Shown one piece after another: positions 46,788 to 55,985 of a stretch of 64,000 nucleotides of DNA. Within the stretch, counting starts at the first letter, position 1; each line of letters starts with the position of its first letter. The notes below the pieces were generated by a model. The model saw nothing but the letters and a program-made list of their open reading frames with translations, did not search any database and was not told where the DNA came from. Position numbers and translations under genes: made by a program. This stretch comes from an uncultured Alistipes sp. (GTDB lineage: Bacteria > Bacteroidota > Bacteroidia > Bacteroidales > Rikenellaceae), in contig UQDC01000006.1 in NCBI GenBank assembly GCA_900539755.1, positions 1 through 64,000 on the forward strand, given 5' to 3'.

Positions 46788-47873
46788 TTAAATAAATTTA
46801 TCACCAATCTTATAGTTGACGTCGTCGATGAACTTTTTGATGTTTTGTTCGTTTTGTTTGGGACAGATCATTAACACATCGTCCGTATCTACCACGATAA
46901 AATCCTCAAGTCCTTCGATGACGACCAATTTGTCTTTTTTACCCTTCACGATGCAGCCCCGGGTGTCGTATAGCATACAGGTCTGACTTTCGACATTCCC
47001 CTCCGTGTCTTTTGTGGAGTGTTGATACAGAGAGCCCCAAGTGCCAATGTCGGACCATCCGAAATTGCTGCAGCGAACATATACATTACGTGCCTTTTCC
47101 ATCACTCCAAAGTCAATCGAAATTCCCCGGCATTCTGGATAGATCTCGTTGATTGCCAGCTGCTCTTCAGGGGTATTGTATTTGTCTTTGGCGGAGGCGA
47201 ACAACTGCTGCATCTCCGGTAAAAATTCCGCAAGACTCTCCATGATCGTATCCACTTTCCAAATGAAGATGCCGGAATTCCAGAAAAATTCACCGCTCTC
47301 AACAAACAGCTTTGCCATCTCGAGATTGGGCTTTTCCGTAAAGGTCTTGACCTTATGGATCGCAGCAAATCCGTCAGCAGACTCAGTTTCGATTTGAATA
47401 TACCCATAGCCGGTGTCAGGACGGCTCGGATGAATTCCGATGGTCATCATGGCATTATGGGCCTCAGCAAAGTCAGCGCTTTCGGCAATATTGTGACAAA
47501 ATTCCTCTTCGTTGAGAATCAGGTGGTCAGATGGAGTAATGATCATAGTGGCTGAAGGGTTGACACTCTTCAGTCTCCATGCCGCATAGGCAATGCAAGG
47601 CGCAGTATTGCGCCCTACCGGTTCACACAATACTTGATTGTCTGTGAGTTCTGGTAGGTGGCAGAGTACCTGCTCTTTATAATTGCTGTTGGTTACTACC
47701 AAAAAATTTTCGGGTGGAATGATGCGTGCAAAACGTTCGAATGTGTGGCGGATAAAGCTTTTCCCTGTGCCTAATACATCCAAAAATTGTTTAGGCTGTG
47801 AGCGGCGGCTGATCGGCCAGAAACGACTGCCGATACCCCCTGCCATGATGATGCAGTAGCGGTTTTTGTCCAT
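46788..47873 (-). CDS. manC: Mannose-1-phosphate guanylyltransferase
   Basis: Makes GDP-mannose from mannose-1-phosphate and GTP, for surface polysaccharides and GDP-fucose. It has 361 residues: the catalytic Rossmann-like domain with MAGGIGSRFWPISRRSQPKQ, EPVGRNTAPCIAYAA, ITPSDHLI and FTEKPNLEMA, and a short left-handed beta-helix end. It lacks the phosphomannose isomerase domain of the bifunctional enzymes. Near murF, it may share the transcript. Confidence 0.9.
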   Translation of the reverse strand: MDKNRYCIIMAGGIGSRFWPISRRSQPKQFLDVLGTGKSFIRHTFERFARIIPPENFLVVTNSNYKEQVLCHLPELTDNQVLCEPVGRNTAPCIAYAAWRLKSVNPSATMIITPSDHLILNEEEFCHNIAESADFAEAHNAMMTIGIHPSRPDTGYGYIQIETESADGFAAIHKVKTFTEKPNLEMAKLFVESGEFFWNSGIFIWKVDTIMESLAEFLPEMQQLFASAKDKYNTPEEQLAINEIYPECRGISIDFGVMEKARNVYVRCSNFGWSDIGTWGSLYQHSTKDTEGNVESQTCMLYDTRGCIVKGKKDKLVVIEGLEDFIVVDTDDVLMICPKQNEQNIKKFIDDVNYKIGDKFI

Positions 47874-47976
47874 ATCGTGGAGGTAAAAACGGTTTTGACT
47901 TTACAATGATACCTCTTTTTCTCGGGATAAACAAGCGTTCCATCAGCCGAGATGGGATCATCTGTCTGTTTTTTAC

Positions 47977-47984
47977 TAAATTTG
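47977..47984 (+). promoter_or_regulatory. Candidate -7 element for pssA
   Basis: TAAATTTG, a perfect TAnnTTTG box, in the divergent manC-pssA spacer, about 92 bases before the pssA start. The -33 region is weak. Confidence 0.4.
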
Positions 47985-48076
47985 CTGAACCTATGCTAAA
48001 TTCATTTTGTAGAGCGTTGTAATTACGTTGAGTTAGGAATTTGGTTTGCAATGTACGAACAATTAATCGTTGGTTT

Positions 48077-48772
48077 ATGAAAATTAAATTATTTACCCTG
48101 CCCAATATATTGACTCTCTGTAACCTGCTTTGCGGTGCAGTTGCAGCTGTAGCGGCTTTGCGCTTCGATAATTTGCAGTGGCCGCTGCTGTTTATCGTGG
48201 CAGCCGCTGTATTCGACTTTTTAGACGGATTCGCTGCGCGCCTGTTCAAGAGTTATTCACCTCTGGGAAAAGAGTTGGATTCATTGGCCGATTGTGTCAG
48301 CTTTGGTTTCGCCCCTTCGGCGATTCTGCTGAACATATATGAAACCAGTGGGGGAGAGGGCCCATGGGGATATTTGGTCTTTATTTTGGCTGCCTTCTCG
48401 GCGCTGCGATTGGCAAAATTCAATATCGACGAAAACCAATCTACCCAGTTTATCGGTATGCCAACCCCGGCTGCCGCTCTGTTGGTGGCTGCATCGGGGT
48501 ATCTGGCCGGTACCGGAATGTATATGATTAACCCGTGGTTTGCCGTCCTGTTGGCTTTCGTGTTGAGCTACCTGCTGGTGTGCAACGTGCCGATGTTCGC
48601 TCTCAAATTCAAACATTATGGATTCCGTGGCAACGAAGTGCGATATATCTTTGCAGGTTGTGCGGTGGTGGCGCTCATCATCTGGAAAATCCTCGCTATC
48701 CCCTTTATTATAATGGCCTATGTGGCTGTCTCTATGGTGCTCATGGCGGTCCATTTCCGTAAATCGGAATAA
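48077..48772 (+). CDS. pssA: CDP-diacylglycerol-serine O-phosphatidyltransferase
   Basis: An inner-membrane enzyme that makes phosphatidylserine, precursor of phosphatidylethanolamine. I choose ATG 48077 (MKIKLFTLPNILTLCNLLCG), giving 231 residues; the frame is open 12 codons earlier. The CDP-alcohol phosphatidyltransferase motif is D-FLD-G-FAA-R followed by the spaced Gly and Asp in SPLGKELDSLAD. About seven hydrophobic helices follow. The start lies opposite manC with a 200-base spacer. Confidence 0.9.
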   Translation: MKIKLFTLPNILTLCNLLCGAVAAVAALRFDNLQWPLLFIVAAAVFDFLDGFAARLFKSYSPLGKELDSLADCVSFGFAPSAILLNIYETSGGEGPWGYLVFILAAFSALRLAKFNIDENQSTQFIGMPTPAAALLVAASGYLAGTGMYMINPWFAVLLAFVLSYLLVCNVPMFALKFKHYGFRGNEVRYIFAGCAVVALIIWKILAIPFIIMAYVAVSMVLMAVHFRKSE

Positions 48773-48814
48773 TTTTATACCTTTGCCCAGTTTAGCTGTG
48801 TGAATTCGTAACGG

Positions 48815-50926
48815 ATGGTGTCTCCGAAATGCAGATACAGGTTCATGCGTGCGGCCTTTGTGTCGCTTTTCGCACTTTGGGGAACCTTGACCATGGCGCA
48901 GACCGGATTCTCAGGTCGTAATAATGCGTTGGGAACTGCCTATAACAATAGTCAGAACCAGATGCAGTATGGAGCTGTGGGAGGAACGGTGGATAATAAC
49001 GCTACCGAGCAGAAACGTGATACCACCAAGCAGCGTAAACCTCGAAAACCTCTCGAATCCTATTTCTTTGACGATTCGACTCGTATGCGTTCCATCTTTG
49101 TTTGGAATCCAAGCCTCAAATTTAATGAGGTGAAGATGGCTACGATCGATACGATGATTAACAACTTCCAGACAGATTATCCTTATCAGCGTGTGCGTGG
49201 TGGTGTCGGGTCTGCCTATGTGGGTACACTCGGTAGTGCTGCGGTGCCATTGGATGCCTCTTTGCGCCCGGAATACCGTGATTTTAGCTTCGCGCAACCG
49301 TTGGATTCGTACATTGTGACGCCTGAACGGGCCTGTTTCTACAATACTAAAAAGCCCTTTACCCATTTGTCCTACTTCTTTGGCGGTCAGAAAAAGAAGT
49401 TGGAGGAGTCGCTGTGGGTGACACATGCCCAGCAGATCTCGCCTTCGACCGGAATCAATATCGATTATAAAAGTCGGGGTATGCGTGGACAATATACGAA
49501 CCAGGCCTCACGGGACAAAAACCTTTCGTTGGCCTTTTCGCATACCGGCAAAAAGTATTCGATCCATGCCGGTTATATCTACAACATGGCCAGTCTCAAA
49601 GAGAACGGCGGTATTCTCCGGGATCAGGATGTAACCGATACGGTGTTTGATCTGCCTGAATTGTTGGATGTTTGGCTGAAAGATGCCAAAAACGAATATA
49701 AAAACAATACGTTTTATTTGACCCAGTCGTACGGTATCCCATTGCGACAGCTGAATGACAGCGTCTTTTCGATTGCGGATAGATCGTCGATTTTTATCGG
49801 CCACTCGTTTCTGTATAGCCGCTATTGGAGACGTTACACCGATACGCGGAATGGCATGAGTACGGGTGATGACGGTGAATCGTTCTATGAACATTGGTAT
49901 ATCAATCCGACCTCTACGCGAGACTCGACTTTCGAAAGCCTGCTCTCGAACAAGGTGTTTGTACAGATCCAGCCGTGGGACCGTAATGGTGTAGTCGGCC
50001 TGATCAATGCTGGTATAGGATTTGATGTACACCATTATTACCAGTTTGGCATGCAGGAGTACCTGTACAAGAACAAAGGTCATAATGAAAACAGTACCTA
50101 TGTCTATGGCTCGGTTGAGGGCAAGGTACGCAAGTATGTCAGTTGGAATGCCGATGTGCAGTATCATCCCTTCGGTTATCGAAGCCAGGATCTGTCGATC
50201 GGCGGTGATATCCGGCTGAGTATTTTTCCCAAGGGACACCCCGTTACCCTCCAGGGAAGCGCCCGCTATGAATTGAGGACGCCCGACTACTGGATGGCTA
50301 ACTACTTCTCTAACCACTATGTGTGGTCTAACTCTTTTGCGAAAGAGTCTGAGACCCGTTTCTCTGTCACGCTTTCTGCTCCCCATATCGGTGCAGAGGT
50401 GGGCGTGGATCAGGTTATCTCGACCAATAAAGTCTATTATGGTCCCGATGCCGTTCCCGTTCAACATAACGGTAGTGTCAGTGTGACGGGCCTGTATGCT
50501 CAAAAGGATTTCCGCATTGGCGGACTTCACTTGAACCACAGGGTATTGCTCCAGTTTAGCAGTGCCCAGGAGGTTGTGCCTGTGCCTCTGGCAAGTGCTT
50601 ACCTCAGCTATTTCTACGAATTCAACGTGGTGAAAGGAGTCTTGAGACTCCAACTCGGTCTCGATGGCCGTTACAACACGAAGTATTATGCGTTCGGTTA
50701 CAACCCTGCCGTAGGGCAGTTCTACAACCAGCGCGAGAAAGAGTTGGGTAACTATCCGTTCGTGGACTTTTTCGTTGCGGCGAAATGGAAACGAATGCGA
50801 ATCTTTGCCAAGTTGCAACACCTGAACGAAGGGCTTTTCGGTGGACGTGATTCTTTCACCGTATTGCACTACCCGCTTAACAAGCGTGTCCTCAAGGTGG
50901 GCTTCTCCTGGAGCTTCTACGACTAA
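48815..50926 (+). CDS. Putative porin, Bacteroidetes type
   Basis: A 703-residue predicted outer-membrane beta-barrel. The signal peptide ends in LTMA before QTGFSG. A Lys/Arg/Thr-rich linker (about 60-85) precedes a barrel of many alternating strands with aromatic girdles, ending in LKVGFSWSFYD, where a terminal aromatic residue near the end fits outer-membrane insertion. It matches the family annotated as putative porin in Bacteroidetes. Substrate unknown. The start could also be ATG 48845, which leaves a shorter signal peptide. It follows pssA by about 40 bases. Confidence 0.75.
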   Translation: MVSPKCRYRFMRAAFVSLFALWGTLTMAQTGFSGRNNALGTAYNNSQNQMQYGAVGGTVDNNATEQKRDTTKQRKPRKPLESYFFDDSTRMRSIFVWNPSLKFNEVKMATIDTMINNFQTDYPYQRVRGGVGSAYVGTLGSAAVPLDASLRPEYRDFSFAQPLDSYIVTPERACFYNTKKPFTHLSYFFGGQKKKLEESLWVTHAQQISPSTGINIDYKSRGMRGQYTNQASRDKNLSLAFSHTGKKYSIHAGYIYNMASLKENGGILRDQDVTDTVFDLPELLDVWLKDAKNEYKNNTFYLTQSYGIPLRQLNDSVFSIADRSSIFIGHSFLYSRYWRRYTDTRNGMSTGDDGESFYEHWYINPTSTRDSTFESLLSNKVFVQIQPWDRNGVVGLINAGIGFDVHHYYQFGMQEYLYKNKGHNENSTYVYGSVEGKVRKYVSWNADVQYHPFGYRSQDLSIGGDIRLSIFPKGHPVTLQGSARYELRTPDYWMANYFSNHYVWSNSFAKESETRFSVTLSAPHIGAEVGVDQVISTNKVYYGPDAVPVQHNGSVSVTGLYAQKDFRIGGLHLNHRVLLQFSSAQEVVPVPLASAYLSYFYEFNVVKGVLRLQLGLDGRYNTKYYAFGYNPAVGQFYNQREKELGNYPFVDFFVAAKWKRMRIFAKLQHLNEGLFGGRDSFTVLHYPLNKRVLKVGFSWSFYD

Positions 50927-50962
50927 ACTGCGGGCAGGTTAGCAGCCCACAAAGTTTATTGT

Positions 50963-52327
50963 ATGCTGAAAAAAGTAAGCAAAGCGGCCCTTTGGGTCGT
51001 AATGAGTTCTTTTGTAAGTTTTTTGATTAGTTGCAACCGGTCCCCGGAAACCACCATACGCCAGCGTGGCGAATTGGTCGTGGCTATGGATGCCGAAATG
51101 CCGGGGTACTTCGTACTGGGTGGTGAAAGTTATGGATACCAGTACGATCTCTTCAAAGCGTATGCTGCCTATTTGGGTGTGCGATTGCGGGTCGTAACCG
51201 AAAAACCGCATCCCGACCGTGTCGAAGATCTCGGTACCCCTGATATTGTAGCAACGATGGCAACCCACATCAAACACGATGACGATGGGAAAGCTCTTCC
51301 GATTTATACTTCGTCCTACGTGTTGTTGGCCAATCGTGATAAGGCTGCCGAAGCTCGTAAAATGGAACATTTCGAGCTGATCTCCTTTCTGAAAGGACGG
51401 CGCTTGTTGGTCTCTTCGGGGTTGCAGGGAACGTCATTGTATGAATCGCTGTTGGATTCGCTCTCGGGATCGAACATCTACGTTTCGTCACGTAACAGTT
51501 TCGACATGATGGAGCTGATCCGCGATCAGAAGTATGATTTCCTGATTTGTGAGATGAGTGAAGCTCAGTTGGGAGCGGCTCTGGTGCGTGGGGTTGAGCA
51601 GGTATATGCTTTCAATGAACCGCTCGCAATCAGTGCCGTAATTGCCGATGACGAATCCCGTGAAGAGTTTGCAACTTGGCTGGACCACTTCCGTGGCAGC
51701 GAGCAATACGCAGTCCTCAATGACCTCTATTTTGAACGAGGTATCGTCGGACGTGTAATGGGAGAGGGGCTGACTGCAGCCCAGGCTGGAGGAATCTCGC
51801 CGTATGATGATCTTTTTCGCGATGTGTGTGAAAAAGAGGGATACGATTGGCGGTTGATTTCAGCGATTGCCTATAACGAATCAAGGTTCAATCCTCATGT
51901 GGTCTCTCGAAAAGGGGCGACGGGATTGATGCAGGTGATGCCCCGTGTTGCTCAACAATTCGGTGTCGGTGGAGATTTGACCGACCCGGCCAACAACGTG
52001 TTGTTGGCGCTCAAAGTGCTTTCAAAGATTGAAAAGTCACTCGATTTTGCCCCGGGAACCCCGTCAACCGATCGAATGCAGATTGTGTTGGCTTGTTACA
52101 ATGCGGGGATTGGCCATGTGCTCGATGCACGTAGTTTAGCTCGAAAGTATGGAGCAAATCCCGATTCCTGGGAAGATGTCTCCGCCTATTTGAGTCGCAA
52201 GGCCGATCCGGAAGTGGCTAGTGATTCTGCGGTGAAGTGTGGCCGTTTTAACAGTTCGCAGACCCTCTCATTCGTTGATAATGTCTGCGCTAAGTACCAA
52301 ACTTACTGCAGTAATTTTAGTCGGTAA
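50963..52327 (+). CDS. MltF-like lytic transglycosylase, lipoprotein
   Basis: A 454-residue two-domain protein as in MltF: an N-terminal periplasmic solute-binding domain type 3 (about 35-255, from GELVVAMDAEMPGYF) and a C-terminal SLT domain (about 280-400). The catalytic glutamate is in AIAYNESRFNPHVVS, followed by RKGATGLMQVMP and ACYNAGIGHVLDA. A lipobox-like LISC at about residue 24 suggests a lipoprotein. It should cleave peptidoglycan glycan strands to anhydro-muropeptides, with the binding domain as regulator. It ends in TAA 80 bases before a terminator. Confidence 0.88.
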   Translation: MLKKVSKAALWVVMSSFVSFLISCNRSPETTIRQRGELVVAMDAEMPGYFVLGGESYGYQYDLFKAYAAYLGVRLRVVTEKPHPDRVEDLGTPDIVATMATHIKHDDDGKALPIYTSSYVLLANRDKAAEARKMEHFELISFLKGRRLLVSSGLQGTSLYESLLDSLSGSNIYVSSRNSFDMMELIRDQKYDFLICEMSEAQLGAALVRGVEQVYAFNEPLAISAVIADDESREEFATWLDHFRGSEQYAVLNDLYFERGIVGRVMGEGLTAAQAGGISPYDDLFRDVCEKEGYDWRLISAIAYNESRFNPHVVSRKGATGLMQVMPRVAQQFGVGGDLTDPANNVLLALKVLSKIEKSLDFAPGTPSTDRMQIVLACYNAGIGHVLDARSLARKYGANPDSWEDVSAYLSRKADPEVASDSAVKCGRFNSSQTLSFVDNVCAKYQTYCSNFSR

Positions 52328-52407
52328 TTACCGAGTTTTTTGATCGTAGCTTGATGCTGTGGTTTCGATGAACAGTTAGAGCTTTTCAAGCTATCGATGT
52401 TGACACA

Positions 52408-52441
52408 AAAGCGCACCAGTATTCGCTGGTGCGCTTTCTTT
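52408..52441 (+). terminator. Intrinsic terminator of the MltF-like gene
   Basis: Stem AAAGCGCACCAG (52408-52419) and CTGGTGCGCTTT (52426-52437) with a six-base loop, then CTTTTTG. Confidence 0.8.
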
Positions 52442-52779
52442 TTGTGAGTTTGAGAAAATGTATTGGCCTGTTTTGTTCTTGTATTATGGGTGACACTCGT
52501 TAGTCTTTTCTGCTGAAATTTCAGGATAGGTTGTAGAGATGTGGATATAATCCAACTATTGGGAGGTTGATTATATTGTAGTTGCAGAATGATGCTATGA
52601 AAGGTGTCAGAGAGATGAGTCTGGGGTGAATTGTGGAACTCAAGAAGTACACAATTCGATCGAGAAATCAAGTAGGGTAGGCGTGGGGCTGAAAAGAGAA
52701 TTGCGGTAGGAGGAAATATTGGCCCTGCTTGTCGAAATGTCGGCAACGGTTGCTGTTTATATGTATGTGTCGAAGTCCT

Positions 52780-52812
52780 TGTCTTGATCTTGTTCTTGAT
52801 CTTGTTCTTGTG
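52780..52812 (+). repeat. Short tandem repeat of CTTGATCTTGTT
   Basis: Two exact copies of the 12-mer plus partial copies on both sides, in non-coding DNA. Confidence 0.65.
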
Positions 52813-52983
52813 CATTTCTTTGTGGATCTTTTTTTTCGTGTCTTTTGTTTTGCCCCTCGCCCTCACCCTTTACCTTCGCCCTTGCCCTCGCTTTTGCCTT
52901 TGCACTTATTGTTCTCCTTTTGTCTTGGGACGCCCTTGTTGTACGTGCGTTTGGGCAAGCCTCTGATGTTGGCTGCGGCTAAA

Positions 52984-53017
52984 TAAAAAAGGAGCTTATC
53001 ATTCGATAAGCTCCTTT
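52984..53017 (-). terminator. Intrinsic terminator of ppdK
   Basis: Stem AAAGGAGCTTATC (52988-53000) and GATAAGCTCCTTT (53005-53017), loop of four. The minus strand ends in TTTTTTATTT. It starts 21 bases past the ppdK stop. Confidence 0.85.
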
Positions 53018-53037
53018 CCGTTGTATTGATAGTAACC

Positions 53038-55764
53038 CTATTGCTGTTTCAATGCTGCGTGAGCAGCTGCCAAACGTGCGATGGGCACACGATAAGGCGA
53101 GCAGGATACGTAGTTGAGACCAGCGTAGTGGCAGAACTCAACTGATGAAGGCTCTCCACCATGCTCACCGCAGATACCGCATTTGAGCTGTGGTTTCACA
53201 CTGCGGCCTTTGAATACAGCCTCGCGTACGAGCTGGCCAACACCGTTGACATCCAGAACCTGGAACGGGTCATATTTGAGGATGCCCTTTTCGAGGTAGA
53301 TCGGCAGGAATTTAGCCACGTCATCACGAGAGTAACCAAATGTCATCTGCGTCAGGTCATTGGTTCCGAACGAGAAGAAGTCAGCCACCTCAGCGATTTG
53401 GTTCGCTGTAACAGCAGCACGCGGGATCTCGATCATGGTACCTACAGTGTAATCAATGATGGTGTTGTGTTCTGCAAATACCTCTTGAGCTACAGCGTCG
53501 ATTACAGCTTTCTGAGCACGCAATTCACGGTGAGTACCAACCAGCGGAACCATGATCTCTACGTGTACATCGATACCTTTTTTCTTGATGTTCAAAGCGG
53601 CCTCGATGATTGCACGGGTCTGCATCTCGGTGATCTCAGGATAGGTGTTGCCCAAACGGCATCCACGGTGACCCAGCATCGGGTTTGCTTCAGCCAAGGC
53701 ATCGACCTTGTTCTTGATCTCTTCGTAAGAAACACCCATTTCGGCTGCCATCTCGCGCTGCTCTTTCTCGAAGTGAGGAACGAACTCGTGCAGAGGTGGA
53801 TCAAGCAGACGTACCGTAACAGGCAGACCGTTCATCGCTTCGAACAGACCCTCGAAGTCGCCACGCTGCATGGGCAGCAATTTAGCGAGGGCTTTGCGAC
53901 GACCAGCCTCGTCATCTGCCAGAATCATCTCACGAACGGCTTTGATGCGGTCGCCTTCAAAGAACATGTGCTCGGTACGGCACAGACCAATACCCTGTGC
54001 ACCGAAACGGAAGGCAGCTTTTGCATCACGTGGCGTGTCGGCATTTGCACGAACCTTCAAGTGTGCAAATTCGTCTGCCAGCTCCATCAGTTTTGCGAAG
54101 TCACCGCTGACCTCTGCATCTTTGGTAGCCACCTGGCCTTCGTAAATCACACCGGTTGAACCGTTCAGTGAAATCCAGTCACCCTCTTTGTATGTTTTGT
54201 TACCAACGGTGATTGTGCGTGCTTTGTAATCGATAACCAGATCGCCTGCACCGGAAACGCAGCATTTACCCATACCACGAGCCACAACGGCAGCGTGTGA
54301 GGTCATACCTCCACGTGCGGTGAGGATACCCTCTGACATGGTCATACCCTTCAGGTCCTCAGGTGAGGTCTCGATACGAACCAAAATGGTCTTTTTGCCC
54401 TCAGCAGCCCATTTCTCTGCGTCATCGGCAAAGAAGACGATCTGACCTGTGGCAGCACCCGGTGATGCGGGAAGACCTTTGGTGATGATGATTGCCTTTT
54501 TCAAAGCAGCTGCATCAAAAATCGGGTGCAGCAATTCGTCCAGTTTAGCAGGCTCTACACGCAGAACAGCGGTCTTGGCGTCGATCATACCCTCTGAGAG
54601 CATATCCATAGCGATCTTCACCATCGCAGCTCCTGTACGTTTACCGCTACGAGTCTGCAGCATCCACAGCTTGCCACTCTGGATGGTGAACTCGATATCC
54701 TGCATATCGGTGAAGTACTCTTCGAGGTGCTGCTGAATCTCGTTCAATTCGGCAAATGCAGCCGGCATTACCTCCTCCAGTGAAGGATATTTGGTTGAAC
54801 GTTCGCTCTCAGAGATACCCTGCAGCTCTGCCCAACGACGTGAACCCTCAATGGTGATCTCCTGCGGGGTGCGGATACCTGCAACCACATCCTCGCCCTG
54901 AGCATTAACCAGGTACTCACCGTTGAAGATGTTTTCTCCGGTTGCGGCGTCACGGGTAAAGGCTACACCGGTTGCTGAAGTTTCACCCATGTTGCCGAAT
55001 ACCATAGACTGTACGTTCACCGCAGTACCCCATTCAGCAGGGATGTTGTTCAGTTTACGGTACAGAATGGCACGTTCGTTCATCCAGCTGCTGAATACGG
55101 CGCAAACAGCACCCCAAAGCTGTTCCCAAGGATCAGTCGGGAAGTCCTGTCCGGTTACCTCCTTTACAGCTGCTTTGAAACGTTTTACCAGCTCTTTGAG
55201 GTCGTCGGTGGTCAGCTCGGTGTCGAGTTTTACACCCTTCTCCTCTTTTACGGCGTCGATGATCTCCTCAAACGGATCAACATCCTCTTTGCTCTGCGGC
55301 TTCATGTTCAATACCACGTCGCCATACATCTGTACGAAACGACGGTATGAATCCCATGCAAAGCGTGGATTGTTGGTCTTTTTCGAGAGGCCCTCAACCA
55401 CCTCGTCATTCAATCCGAGGTTCAGGATGGTATCCATCATACCCGGCATGGATGCGCGTGCACCTGAACGTACTGAAACCAACAACGGGTTAACGCTGTC
55501 ACCGAATTTCATGTTCATGATCTCTTCAACCCCTTTCATAGCGGCTTCTACTTCGGGTTTGATCAGGCTGATAACTCCCTCGCGGCCGTGGGTGTAATAT
55601 TCGGTGCACACTTCAGTCGTAATGGTGAAACCCGGAGGAACGGGGATACCGATCAGGTTCATCTCCGCAAGGTTGGCACCTTTACCACCGAGCAGCTCTC
55701 GCATCTTTCCGTTACCTTCGGCCTTTTTGTTACCGAAAGTATAGACTCTTTTCGTGTTTGGCAT
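53038..55764 (-). CDS. ppdK: Pyruvate, phosphate dikinase
   Basis: Interconverts pyruvate, ATP and phosphate with phosphoenolpyruvate, AMP and pyrophosphate, linking glycolysis and gluconeogenesis in anaerobes. It has 908 residues, normal for the family. The N-terminal nucleotide-binding domain starts at MRELLGGKGANLAEMN. The swivelling phosphohistidine domain has GGMTSHAAVVARGMGK. The PEP/pyruvate TIM barrel has LLDPPLHEFVPH, ARGM-like loops and CGICGEHGGEPSSVEF with the catalytic cysteine. A textbook promoter lies upstream, and a terminator follows. Confidence 0.97.
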   Translation of the reverse strand: MPNTKRVYTFGNKKAEGNGKMRELLGGKGANLAEMNLIGIPVPPGFTITTEVCTEYYTHGREGVISLIKPEVEAAMKGVEEIMNMKFGDSVNPLLVSVRSGARASMPGMMDTILNLGLNDEVVEGLSKKTNNPRFAWDSYRRFVQMYGDVVLNMKPQSKEDVDPFEEIIDAVKEEKGVKLDTELTTDDLKELVKRFKAAVKEVTGQDFPTDPWEQLWGAVCAVFSSWMNERAILYRKLNNIPAEWGTAVNVQSMVFGNMGETSATGVAFTRDAATGENIFNGEYLVNAQGEDVVAGIRTPQEITIEGSRRWAELQGISESERSTKYPSLEEVMPAAFAELNEIQQHLEEYFTDMQDIEFTIQSGKLWMLQTRSGKRTGAAMVKIAMDMLSEGMIDAKTAVLRVEPAKLDELLHPIFDAAALKKAIIITKGLPASPGAATGQIVFFADDAEKWAAEGKKTILVRIETSPEDLKGMTMSEGILTARGGMTSHAAVVARGMGKCCVSGAGDLVIDYKARTITVGNKTYKEGDWISLNGSTGVIYEGQVATKDAEVSGDFAKLMELADEFAHLKVRANADTPRDAKAAFRFGAQGIGLCRTEHMFFEGDRIKAVREMILADDEAGRRKALAKLLPMQRGDFEGLFEAMNGLPVTVRLLDPPLHEFVPHFEKEQREMAAEMGVSYEEIKNKVDALAEANPMLGHRGCRLGNTYPEITEMQTRAIIEAALNIKKKGIDVHVEIMVPLVGTHRELRAQKAVIDAVAQEVFAEHNTIIDYTVGTMIEIPRAAVTANQIAEVADFFSFGTNDLTQMTFGYSRDDVAKFLPIYLEKGILKYDPFQVLDVNGVGQLVREAVFKGRSVKPQLKCGICGEHGGEPSSVEFCHYAGLNYVSCSPYRVPIARLAAAHAALKQQ

Positions 55765-55854
55765 ATCTTTCTTGTTTTGTGTGTGTTTTCTTTTTAAAAT
55801 ATTTTAATAAATTAACTGCTCTTTTGTTAAAATTTAGACTTATATCGTGGAGAA

Positions 55855-55885
55855 CAAAGATAGTGCTTTCTCCTGATTTACCAAA
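55855..55885 (-). promoter_or_regulatory. Promoter of ppdK
   Basis: On the minus strand TTTG (55882-55885) and TATCTTTG (55855-55862) are spaced by exactly 19 bases, a perfect match to the Bacteroidetes -33/-7 consensus. The predicted leader is about 85 bases. Confidence 0.75.
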
Positions 55886-55985
55886 AAAATAGTCAGGTAA
55901 CTTATTATCATTCTTGTTTTTCATCCTCTTCTTCGGGAATGCTCCGGAGAGCAAAACTGTCATGTGTGTAATAAAAAATCAAAAT

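Larger units (their letters stand above)
52328..53037. other. Intergenic, convergent, with two terminators and tandem repeats
   Basis: About 710 bases between the MltF-like gene and ppdK. It has a terminator at each side and low-complexity tracts from 52775 to 52915 (CTTGATCTTGTT repeated, then CCCTCGCCCTCACCC-like). A minus-strand frame at 52303-52866 is open but its Lys/Thr/Asn translation only mirrors the repeats. Confidence 0.5.

Noticed and set aside
52303..52866. 187-codon minus-strand open frame
   Set aside because: Starts with translated tandem repeats (Lys/Asn/Ile), overlaps the end of the MltF-like gene and a terminator.
53161..54159. Long plus-strand open frame opposite ppdK
   Set aside because: It is antisense to a fully conserved enzyme; its openness is due to the codon use of ppdK.
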